DNA of 15,056 nucleotides, taken from assembly GCA_002310175.1 (NCBI GenBank), contig DBYG01000071.1, forward strand, positions 1 to 15,056. The letters are read 5' to 3'. Below are positions 6,801 through 13,343 of the stretch, piece by piece (the first letter of the stretch is position 1; every line of letters starts with the position of its first letter). The translations under genes and the position numbers were made by a program. The stretch comes from Bacteroidales bacterium UBA1192 (GTDB lineage: Bacteria; Bacteroidota; Bacteroidia; Bacteroidales; Bacteroidaceae). Under the pieces are notes generated by a model that saw nothing but the letters and a program-made list of their open reading frames with translations, had not been told where the DNA came from and ran no database searches.

Positions 6801-9716
6801 TTAATCCTGACTATAGCAAAATATGTCATCAAGTGACAACATGACAACCGGTCCGAGTGTCTTGAGGAAATCCTGATCAATATCCTTTGGATCACCCAGA
6901 ATGGCATAGACATACTTGCGGTCCTTGATCCATTTCTTATGGAATTCCAACAGAGAATTCATGTCATTGGAGGGAAGATCCTCAAAAACCTGTCTGTCAA
7001 GAGGTTCACTCAGTCCCATGTAACGTGCAGACAAATAGCTGTTCAGCAGCCCCATTCCGGTAATTCTTCTAGTACGTAATGCCAATTCTACTGATTTCTT
7101 GGCTATTTCGAATGACTTGTCGGATTGCGGCATATCGTTGATTATCTGATCAAATGCTTCAACTGCAGCCTTGAGTTTATCATTCTGGGAACCAATCCTG
7201 GCATAGAAACTGTACGTGTCATCCTTAAATGAAGGACGGTTCATAACAGCACCGGCGCTGTAGGCAAGCGCCCTGGCCTCGCGCATCTCCTGAAACACTA
7301 CAGTATTCATTCCTCCACCGAAATATTCATTGAACAGTTGGAGTCCGGATATATCCCCAATGGAAAACTTCTCGCCACGGTCGGAATACTGGATATAATT
7401 GAACTGGCGTGAATCATAAGGCGCAATATATACTACCGGTTCAACAACTATCTGTTTTGCGGTGAACTTTCTGGCAAGAGGTGTCAGTTTGTCAGAAGCC
7501 TTGTGATGAACTGACATTATTTTCTTCACCTCACTTTCATCCTGAGGTCCATAATAAAGTATCCTGTGAGTTTTGTTCAGGACATCCTTCACCAGTCCGA
7601 GCAAATCTTCCGATGTCACCGACATAAGACGTTCATCAGAAAGAGTTATGGATTTCACATATTCAGGACCGTAGATAACATAATCCTGGAGCGCCCTCCA
7701 GCAACTGTTCTGGTTGGTCTTTGACATCTGACGCGACATCAGATAATCGGCTTTCAGGTTTGCAAGAATCTCCTCGTCCGGAATGGCATTGAGAATGAGG
7801 TCTTCAACTATATCAACCATATCACCAAGATTCTCGCTCAAACCACTTACTGAATATGTAAGGATGTTGTCACCAACGGAGAAACTGTGGCTTCCGGCTA
7901 TCTTGTATTCTGCCAGACCTATCTCCTCAACAGTACGTGTCGGAGTGCCAAGATAATCGAGATATGAGAAAGCCATTTCAAGTGCCGGATTATAGCTGTT
8001 ACCCATGTCAAACTGGAATTGAACAGTCGCTATGTCATTACGGGTGTTCCTGTTGTACAGCAATTGTATCCCGGATCTGATATCCGATACCGAGATATCC
8101 TTGTCGAAATTGACGAAGGAGGGCTCAATGGGTTTGACCTGAACCTCTGATATTTCCTGCAGGAACTGACTCTGCATGTCACGGTTGGTAGCAATCGGGG
8201 TGATTTCAGGAGCCACGATCTTGTTGTTTCTTGGGTTCTCACCAAGATGTTTGTATGCCACCACGTATGACTTGTCACTCAAGTACTTACCAGCCCATGC
8301 CATAACATCTGCCTTGGTAACTTTTTCAAGACGGTCAAGCAGCGTTATTTCATCGGCCCAGTCCGTATGGTTTATGAACGAGTTGACATATTGCATGGCA
8401 CGACTGCGGTTTGACTCAAGGGAGCGCATCCTTGATAGCTTGAAATTGGCTACTGCAGCCTTGATCAGCTCCTCGTCAAAATCGCCCGCCCTTAGCTTGG
8501 CTATTTCCTGAAGGCCAAGTTCCTTAACCTCCTCAAGAGTCTGTCCATCCTTGGGATACCCTATAAAGAGGAAATCGTTGTAGTCTGTCCTGTCATATAA
8601 CTGGACACCTGCCGCAAGAACCTTCTGCTGCTGCATTAAGTCAATATCAATGAGACCGCACTTCCCGTTATTCAGGATAGATATCACAATACTCTGGATG
8701 TCCCGGTCAAGGGAATTCTCCTTCTCACCAGGGCAGCGCCAACCCATGAGTACAAATTCCGATTCCGTTCCATACACGTGTCTGACTACAGGTTCTGTAA
8801 TGGGATCTTCCTGTTTATAAGTGAAAACCGGAACATCAGGATTAGGTTCCCAGGAACCGAAATATTTCTCGATTGTCTTGACGAAACTGTCAGGATCGAA
8901 GTCACCGGACACGCAGATAGCCATATTATTTGGAACATACATAAGTTCCTTCTGCCTCTTGATTGCAGTGATTGATGGGTTCTTTAGATGTTCCTGAGTA
9001 CCTATCACCTGCTGAAGTCCATAAGGATGATTCTTATAAAGGACAGAATCGATAGCGTATATGGCGTTCTCGGAATCATCATTCAGATACTTGTTATACT
9101 CTTCGTAAACCGCTTCCAGTTCGGTATGGAACCCGCGGATTACCATATTCCGGAAACGGTCGGCCTGGATTCTGGCCCAACTGTCTATCTGATTTGACGG
9201 AATGTCTTCAGTGTAGCAGGTTACATCGGTTGATGTGAAAGCATTGGTTCCCTGGGCGCCTATCACAGCCATCAGCTTGTCATACTCATTAGGAATGGAT
9301 ATGAGCGAAGCTGCATAACTTAGGGAGTCTATCTGACGATATATTGCCTTCCGCTCCTCGGGATCCTTTCTGGTACGATAGACATTGTATAGATTTTCTA
9401 TCTGATCAAGCAGAGGTTTCTCGGCTGCAAAATTTGATGTTCCGAAACTCTCGGACCCCTTGAACATGATATGCTCCAGATAGTGAGCCAGACCGGTGTT
9501 GTCGACAGGGTCGTTCTTTCCTCCGTTCCTGACAGCTATCAGGGTTTGGAGACGGGGCTCTTCCCTGTTGACTGTCATATAGACTTTCAAACCATTCTTA
9601 AGGGTATAGATTTTCGTGTTCATTGGGTCGCCCTTGAATGTCTCATACTTTCCGGAACACGAAACAATACCGGCTATCATCACGATGGCCATCAAGCAAT
9701 TGATAATTTTTTTCAT
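6801..9716 (-). CDS. M16-family zinc metallopeptidase, lipoprotein
   Basis: This is a two-repeat insulinase/pitrilysin-type peptidase (971 aa) expected to degrade peptides in the periplasm or at the outer membrane. The signal peptide ends in a lipobox (GIVSC, Cys20), so it is probably lipid anchored. The inverted zinc motif HxxEH is intact in the N-terminal half (His78, Glu81, His82, in HYLEHIMFKG), with a downstream acidic cluster (Glu201, Glu205/206 in TELEAVYEE) that should supply the third ligand. There is a ~35-residue charged insert between these (about 100-140). The C-terminal half (~520-960) has the M16 fold pattern without a second HxxEH, as usual for the inactive half. It starts 24 bp after the C1B peptidase gene, so the two are almost certainly one operon. 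Cleavage specificity cannot be read from the sequence. Confidence 0.93.
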   Translation of the reverse strand: MKKIINCLMAIVMIAGIVSCSGKYETFKGDPMNTKIYTLKNGLKVYMTVNREEPRLQTLIAVRNGGKNDPVDNTGLAHYLEHIMFKGSESFGTSNFAAEKPLLDQIENLYNVYRTRKDPEERKAIYRQIDSLSYAASLISIPNEYDKLMAVIGAQGTNAFTSTDVTCYTEDIPSNQIDSWARIQADRFRNMVIRGFHTELEAVYEEYNKYLNDDSENAIYAIDSVLYKNHPYGLQQVIGTQEHLKNPSITAIKRQKELMYVPNNMAICVSGDFDPDSFVKTIEKYFGSWEPNPDVPVFTYKQEDPITEPVVRHVYGTESEFVLMGWRCPGEKENSLDRDIQSIVISILNNGKCGLIDIDLMQQQKVLAAGVQLYDRTDYNDFLFIGYPKDGQTLEEVKELGLQEIAKLRAGDFDEELIKAAVANFKLSRMRSLESNRSRAMQYVNSFINHTDWADEITLLDRLEKVTKADVMAWAGKYLSDKSYVVAYKHLGENPRNNKIVAPEITPIATNRDMQSQFLQEISEVQVKPIEPSFVNFDKDISVSDIRSGIQLLYNRNTRNDIATVQFQFDMGNSYNPALEMAFSYLDYLGTPTRTVEEIGLAEYKIAGSHSFSVGDNILTYSVSGLSENLGDMVDIVEDLILNAIPDEEILANLKADYLMSRQMSKTNQNSCWRALQDYVIYGPEYVKSITLSDERLMSVTSEDLLGLVKDVLNKTHRILYYGPQDESEVKKIMSVHHKASDKLTPLARKFTAKQIVVEPVVYIAPYDSRQFNYIQYSDRGEKFSIGDISGLQLFNEYFGGGMNTVVFQEMREARALAYSAGAVMNRPSFKDDTYSFYARIGSQNDKLKAAVEAFDQIINDMPQSDKSFEIAKKSVELALRTRRITGMGLLNSYLSARYMGLSEPLDRQVFEDLPSNDMNSLLEFHKKWIKDRKYVYAILGDPKDIDQDFLKTLGPVVMLSLDDIFCYSQD

Positions 9717-9740
9717 CTTCTAAATCAAAAAGTGAATAGG

Positions 9741-11132
9741 TTAATCTTCAGGCAGGAACATTGGGTCCCAGGAGGGAAGCATGACAGGTTTCTTTTTGAG
9801 GAGGTCCAGAACATCGGCCGGAACATATTTCTTCTCCAATACCAGACGGAACATATACTCATTGAACCACTCGTCAGTCATTATCAGGTTTCCCTTGTAT
9901 CCGGAAGAAGCGCCCCAACTGTTCTCAACCATCCACTTCCTAGGTGCGCCGTTGTCATCAAGATCCACAGCTATCAGAGTCATGGCATGTGACGACGCGC
10001 TGGCATACGTCTGGATACGCTGTTTCTTGTCCATGGAAAAGTCTGTCCCGAAAAGCGAACTGTAATCCATATTGGCAAGATCAAGGGTACCCTTGGAAGA
10101 ATCCAGGAACTTGCGGACATCGCACGAGAAATACATTGCGGTATTATCCTTGATTGAAGCTATGGCCATCTCTTTGATACGTTCTATAGGCAAGTTCACG
10201 TATATCCAGTTGTCACCGTCATATACATGGCGGTCATACTCTATCTCATATGTTTTGTAATATTCCCTTGTCGGGTCGTTCATTACCATCACATAATTGT
10301 TTTCCAGATCCGTTCCCACAAACTCACCATAGAACTCCTTGGGGGTATATCTCTTGCAGCTGACGAACCTGCCATTGCTGTCATATCTGGTCCATTCAAA
10401 ATCCGTAGGGGGTATTCCAAGGCATCTGACAAGTATGGAATATATGTCCGTCAGCATCTCCTCCTTGCGTGCAGATGCATCGGAAGGCTTTATTTCCCTG
10501 AGTTCAAGACCATACTGACGCAATTTGTTGGAAAGAATAGAGCGCATCTCGCTGGTGCTGTTGCTCTGATAAGTCTCAGGCATGACATCCTTAGGAACTA
10601 CTCCATATTTCATGATAAGGTTTGAGACACCTGTAAACTGTCCGCCGTCACCTATGGGGTTTTTGAAGAGCCAGTCAACTTTTCTGTCTTCTAATTTCAG
10701 GTTACGAGTATCAATGATGGCCTGCAGGAAAAGATTGGATTTCTCCAACAGATCATAGAATGAGATATAGTTCTGACTGAACTCAAACTCACCGAGGTCA
10801 TATTTCTGTATCATACGGGCTCTGAGTACGTTCAACCCCGTAAAGAGCCAACAACGTCCTGAAGAGCGCTGGTCAGTTATACCTTTTGTAGGGACACGGT
10901 CGGAAAAATGCGTGTCTATCATTGAGGCGTTGTCTGAATTGACGGCGAGCAAGGCAATAGACTGCCCTGCCAGAGCATTGCGGACAGCCTTTTCAGACGG
11001 AGTCTCCTTATAGCCCTCGCGGATCCTGGACAACATGGATTCACTGATTCCCCCATCCCTGTTCTGTGAACACATGCCGGTACATACAGCCGATATTGAA
11101 AAAAGAGCGATAAAAAATCTTAATATTTTCAT
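9741..11132 (-). CDS. C1B (bleomycin hydrolase/aminopeptidase C-like) cysteine peptidase, exported
   Basis: This 463-aa papain-fold peptidase carries all active-site residues: Gln88 (oxyanion hole, DQRSSGRCW), the nucleophile Cys94, His382 (SSHAMTLIAV) and Asn404 (VENSWG). The overall layout and length match bleomycin hydrolase/PepC proteins, which act as aminopeptidases. Unlike the cytoplasmic PepC of lactic acid bacteria, it has an N-terminal hydrophobic signal (residues 4-20). Cys residues at 17 and 21 do not form a good lipobox, so I call it exported rather than a lipoprotein. It is the first gene of an operon with the M16 peptidase and has a consensus promoter 28 bp upstream. The C-terminus (PED) extends past the peptidase core; in C1B enzymes the C-terminal tail enters the active site and sets exopeptidase activity. 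Confidence 0.93.
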   Translation of the reverse strand: MKILRFFIALFSISAVCTGMCSQNRDGGISESMLSRIREGYKETPSEKAVRNALAGQSIALLAVNSDNASMIDTHFSDRVPTKGITDQRSSGRCWLFTGLNVLRARMIQKYDLGEFEFSQNYISFYDLLEKSNLFLQAIIDTRNLKLEDRKVDWLFKNPIGDGGQFTGVSNLIMKYGVVPKDVMPETYQSNSTSEMRSILSNKLRQYGLELREIKPSDASARKEEMLTDIYSILVRCLGIPPTDFEWTRYDSNGRFVSCKRYTPKEFYGEFVGTDLENNYVMVMNDPTREYYKTYEIEYDRHVYDGDNWIYVNLPIERIKEMAIASIKDNTAMYFSCDVRKFLDSSKGTLDLANMDYSSLFGTDFSMDKKQRIQTYASASSHAMTLIAVDLDDNGAPRKWMVENSWGASSGYKGNLIMTDEWFNEYMFRLVLEKKYVPADVLDLLKKKPVMLPSWDPMFLPED

Positions 11133-11159
11133 ACAATTAAAGTTATATTATTCCAGTGA

Positions 11160-11190
11160 CAAAATTAGTGCATGCGTCGGAATTGGCAAA
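11160..11190 (-). promoter_or_regulatory. Promoter of the C1B-M16 peptidase operon
   Basis: On the minus strand TTTG (11190-11187) is 19 bp upstream of TAATTTTG (11167-11160). Both elements match the Bacteroidetes consensus. The predicted start near 11153 gives a leader of about 20 nt. The -33 element lies 1 bp from the -33 element of the divergent RNase P RNA promoter. Confidence 0.75.
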
Positions 11191-11210
11191 AAAGAATTGC
11201 ATTATCTTTG
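11183..11210 (+). promoter_or_regulatory. RNase P RNA promoter
   Basis: TATCTTTG (11203-11210) is an exact -7 box, and a start 7-8 nt downstream would coincide with the predicted 5' end of RNase P RNA (about 11218). The only upstream TTG (11183-11185) is at 17 bp, slightly closer than in the other promoters here. Confidence 0.7.
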
Positions 11211-11217
11211 CAATCCC

Positions 11218-11588
11218 AAAGCTGACCGGTCTGTCGCTGTCCCGAAGGGCCAGAGGAAAGTCCGGGCAACACAGAGCATTCCACTTCCTAACGGGAAGCA
11301 GTCGGCAACGGCTGAGCAGCGCAGAAGAAAACAACCGCCGTCCTGTACGGTAAGGGTGAGAAGGTGGGGTAAGAGCCCACCAGGCCTGTGGTGACACACG
11401 TGCTGTGCGCCTTGGAAGTTGCAAGTTCATGTAAACCGGCGTCAGAGGGCTGCTCGCCTGAGCCGGAGGGTAGAACGCGCGTAACCCTAAGGTTACGGAG
11501 CCTTGCCGGTGACGGCAGGTCAAGATTAATGGCAGACGGGGAAGGTACGTGTACCGACCCTACAGAACCCGGCTTACAGGTCAGCTTT
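11218..11588 (+). ncRNA. rnpB: RNase P RNA (catalytic RNA of RNase P)
   Basis: This RNA, with protein RnpA, removes 5' leaders from pre-tRNAs. It has the hallmark conserved blocks GAGGAAAGTCCGGGC (11253-11267), the GTAAGGGTGAGAAGGTG and GTAAGAGCCCACCAG region (11350-11383), and the 3' block ACAGAACCCGGCTTACAGGTC (11562-11582). The ends are set by the P1 helix: AAAGCTGACC (11218-11227) pairs perfectly with GGTCAGCTTT (11579-11588). The length of about 371 nt is normal for the bacterial type A class. A consensus promoter places the start at the same position. Open frames through this stretch are shadows. Confidence 0.97.
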
Positions 11589-11614
11589 TGTTTGACAATC
11601 ATAAAACTCAACAT

Positions 11615-12139
11615 ATGAAAAGGGTACGCTGTCCCAAATGTGACCACTACAACACTTTTGACGAGACTCTCTACAAAGAGGGCCAGTCACTTGTGTTTGA
11701 GTGCGAAAACTGCCGCAAACAGTTCCGCATACGCATAGGTACAAGCAAACTGGCAGCCACACAGAAAGACGCAGACCGCAAGAAAGAGGTCAACGACCTG
11801 GGATTCGGCTCCATCACCGTTGTGGAGAACGTATTCGGGTTCCGCCAGAACTTTGCCCTTCAGGAGGGTGATAACATAATCGGCCGATACAATCCCGGTG
11901 ACAACATAACCATTCCGATTGACACCAACGACCGCAGCATGGACCGACGCCATTGTGTCATTAACGTCAGGAAAGAGCCCACGGGTGAAATAAGTTATAC
12001 CCTAAGGGATTTTCCCAGCCTGACCGGCACATTCCTGGAGAACCGCATTCTGGGCGACAGGGAAAGAGCCAGGATTGAAGACGGCGCGATAATAACTCTG
12101 GGCGCCACCACAATCATACTTCAGGCACCCGAGCAATAA
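11615..12139 (+). CDS. Zinc-ribbon and FHA-domain protein
   Basis: This 174-aa cytoplasmic protein has two parts. Residues 6-33 form a zinc ribbon of the CPKC...CENC type (Cys6, Cys9, Cys30, Cys33), similar to the MJ0042-type finger often found at bacterial protein N-termini. Residues ~68-170 form an FHA domain, with the conserved GR (90-91), Ser108 and His113 (SMDRRH) and Asn143. FHA domains bind phosphothreonine peptides, so a link to Ser/Thr kinase signalling is possible, but no kinase gene is in the window and the partner is unknown. I chose the ATG at 11615 because an earlier in-frame ATG (11549) lies inside RNase P RNA and the zinc-ribbon begins right after 11615. No promoter is seen between the RNA and this gene. 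A terminator follows. Confidence 0.88.
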   Translation: MKRVRCPKCDHYNTFDETLYKEGQSLVFECENCRKQFRIRIGTSKLAATQKDADRKKEVNDLGFGSITVVENVFGFRQNFALQEGDNIIGRYNPGDNITIPIDTNDRSMDRRHCVINVRKEPTGEISYTLRDFPSLTGTFLENRILGDRERARIEDGAIITLGATTIILQAPEQ

Positions 12140-12147
12140 AACAGAAA

Positions 12148-12178
12148 GCCGCACCTTAATGATGCGGCCTTCTTCTTT
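12148..12178. terminator. Bidirectional terminator between the FHA and lipoprotein genes
   Basis: A 6-bp GC stem (GCCGCA 12148-12153, TGCGGC 12163-12168) with a 9-nt loop lies between two convergent genes. Downstream on the plus strand is CTTCTTCTTTTA; on the minus strand the stem is followed by TTTCTGTTTTATTG. It can serve both the FHA gene and the small lipoprotein gene. Confidence 0.7.
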
Positions 12179-12196
12179 TATGAATAGACTTATTAT

Positions 12197-12649
12197 TTAT
12201 TTCTTCTTTCCACCGGGTTTGAGGATACATACCTTGAACTCATAGTCACCCTGGTTGTATTTCCTGAAATCCTGCCATTCAATGGCCATGGTAACCTTTC
12301 CTGCCTCAACATCGTACCTGATGTTCTGCATGATCAGTTCGTGACCGTTGTCAACGGGGAATACGTACGGAAGGATGTTGTCACGTCCGTCGGCATCGAC
12401 CAGATATACCAGAACAGCTCCTTTCTCAAGAACCTCGGTGGTTACCTCGGGGAATGTGAACTCCTGGTAAACATAGAAACCGGGCTGGCCTTCTGTTCCA
12501 GAATTAAGCCATTCGTTACCTTTGGCGGTTACATAGTCAACAAACATATCTGTACCTTCCTTGACGATCTCATATGTCTCATAAGTCTCATGGATATCGC
12601 AACCACTCAGAAGGAGTGCGGCGAGTACGGGAAAAACAATCTTTTTCAT
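12197..12649 (-). CDS. Small lipoprotein of unknown function
   Basis: This 150-aa protein has a textbook lipoprotein signal: KK at the start, a hydrophobic core, then the lipobox LLSGC with Cys17. I chose the ATG at 12649 for this reason; an upstream in-frame ATG (12691) would place 14 polar residues before the signal. Residues ~43-145 look like a single beta-rich domain (GNEWLNSG, PGFYVYQEFTFPEVTTEVLEKGAVLVYL, LPYVFPVD, then FKVCIL). This pattern reminds me of the C-terminal domain on some Bacteroidetes lipoproteins with or without collagen-like repeats, but that is from memory and its function is not known. It lies 63 bp after the TonB-like gene on the same strand with no promoter seen between, so co-transcription is likely. 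The C-terminus ends in GGKKK. Confidence 0.8.
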   Translation of the reverse strand: MKKIVFPVLAALLLSGCDIHETYETYEIVKEGTDMFVDYVTAKGNEWLNSGTEGQPGFYVYQEFTFPEVTTEVLEKGAVLVYLVDADGRDNILPYVFPVDNGHELIMQNIRYDVEAGKVTMAIEWQDFRKYNQGDYEFKVCILKPGGKKK

Positions 12650-12712
12650 AACAATATTTTTTAGTATTCTGTCTTTATGACGAAGAGACACGGATTTTGT
12701 TAATACAAATTC

Positions 12713-13165
12713 TTACAGTTCCTCATAATTTGTATTCAACTCCTGGCTGGATTTCTGTCTTCTTGAAGCACGGATGGTGATAGGCATGGAAACCTTGTAT
12801 CTTACCGGCTCGCCGTTTTTGGTGGCAGGAGTCCAACGGGGCATTGCCTTAAGAAGGCGGAGCACCTCTTCATCTATTGAATAGTCAATTCCTTTAAGTA
12901 TACCTACATATGTTATGTCACCGCTCTTTTCGACAGTAAACTCAACCTCCAGTTTACCTCTTACGGAACGTTTCTTAGCCTCATCGGGATACTGGAAGTT
13001 TGTAGTGATATATTCGTACATCTTCTCAATACCACCCTTGAATTCAGGCTGTGTGATGACAACCTCTGAACTTTGTGTTGAACTTTTGACAGAGTCTTTG
13101 CTTGACTGAGCGAAAGCCGAGCCAAACACCAACATGAGGACTAATGTAAAGGCAATTTTACGCAT
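12713..13165 (-). CDS. Exported stand-alone TonB C-terminal-domain protein
   Basis: This 150-aa protein carries a signal peptide (residues 1-19, cleavage likely after GSAFA) and then almost only a TonB C-terminal domain. That domain covers ~43-133, with the family pattern GGIEKMYEYI, YPDEAKKRSVRGKLEVEFTVEKSGDI and MPRWTPATKNGEPV. Classical TonB has an inner-membrane anchor and a Pro-rich linker; both are missing here, so energy transduction by this protein alone is doubtful. It may bind envelope partners. The start at 13165 was preferred over an upstream in-frame ATG at 13357, because the signal peptide begins here and the longer form would overlap the rlmD end. A promoter at 13279-13310 gives a leader of about 105 nt. 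The small lipoprotein gene follows. Confidence 0.88.
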   Translation of the reverse strand: MRKIAFTLVLMLVFGSAFAQSSKDSVKSSTQSSEVVITQPEFKGGIEKMYEYITTNFQYPDEAKKRSVRGKLEVEFTVEKSGDITYVGILKGIDYSIDEEVLRLLKAMPRWTPATKNGEPVRYKVSMPITIRASRRQKSSQELNTNYEEL

Positions 13166-13278
13166 CGTGTCTTTTAATTTTACGTTAATTTGATAGTTAA
13201 AGACCCTCCAGGTTAAATCAGAATGAGTTTTCTTAACATTTTTTCTATCCTGATTACCCTTTGAAAGGGCTTTCGCAG

Positions 13279-13310
13279 CAAAATTACGCCGCAAAACAAG
13301 CGTAATGCAA
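13279..13310 (-). promoter_or_regulatory. Promoter of the TonB-like/lipoprotein pair
   Basis: On the minus strand TTG (13310-13308) is 21 bp upstream of TAATTTTG (13286-13279), matching the Bacteroidetes consensus. The predicted leader is about 105 nt and could fold: ATCAG/CTGAT arms lie on either side of an A-rich stretch between about 13209 and 13255. The promoter is overlaid by an inverted repeat. Confidence 0.65.
13283..13306. repeat. 7-bp inverted repeat in the TonB-like gene promoter
   Basis: ATTACGC (13283-13289) and GCGTAAT (13300-13306) form a perfect inverted repeat with a 10-bp spacer. It fills the space between the -33 and -7 boxes and overlaps the -7 box by 4 bp. Its size and place fit an operator for a dimeric repressor, but no regulator is identified. 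Confidence 0.5.
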
Positions 13311-13318
13311 GAAAAAAG

Positions 13319-13337
13319 CGTTGCAAAAACGTTGCAA
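13319..13337. repeat. 8-bp direct repeat upstream of the TonB-like gene promoter
   Basis: CGTTGCAA occurs twice (13319-13326 and 13330-13337), 11 bp apart centre to centre, about one helical turn. It lies just upstream of the -33 box of the TonB-like gene and just after the rlmD stop codon. It could be a tandem activator site, or chance. Confidence 0.4.
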
Positions 13338-13343
13338 TGGGCC

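Noticed and set aside
9471..9992. 173-aa plus-strand open frame across the M16/C1B junction
   Set aside because: It is antisense to two well-supported peptidase genes and shows no domain.
11549..11614. Longer N-terminus for the FHA protein starting at 11549
   Set aside because: It would place the start inside RNase P RNA, while the zinc-ribbon begins right after the ATG at 11615.
11143..11647. Several 60-126 aa open frames on both strands over the RNase P RNA
   Set aside because: The stretch is fully explained by the conserved RNA blocks and P1 pairing; the frames resemble no protein.
13257..13269. CCCTTTGAAAGGG palindrome in the TonB-like gene leader
   Set aside because: The stem would be only 4-5 bp with a tiny loop and no T-run follows on either strand.
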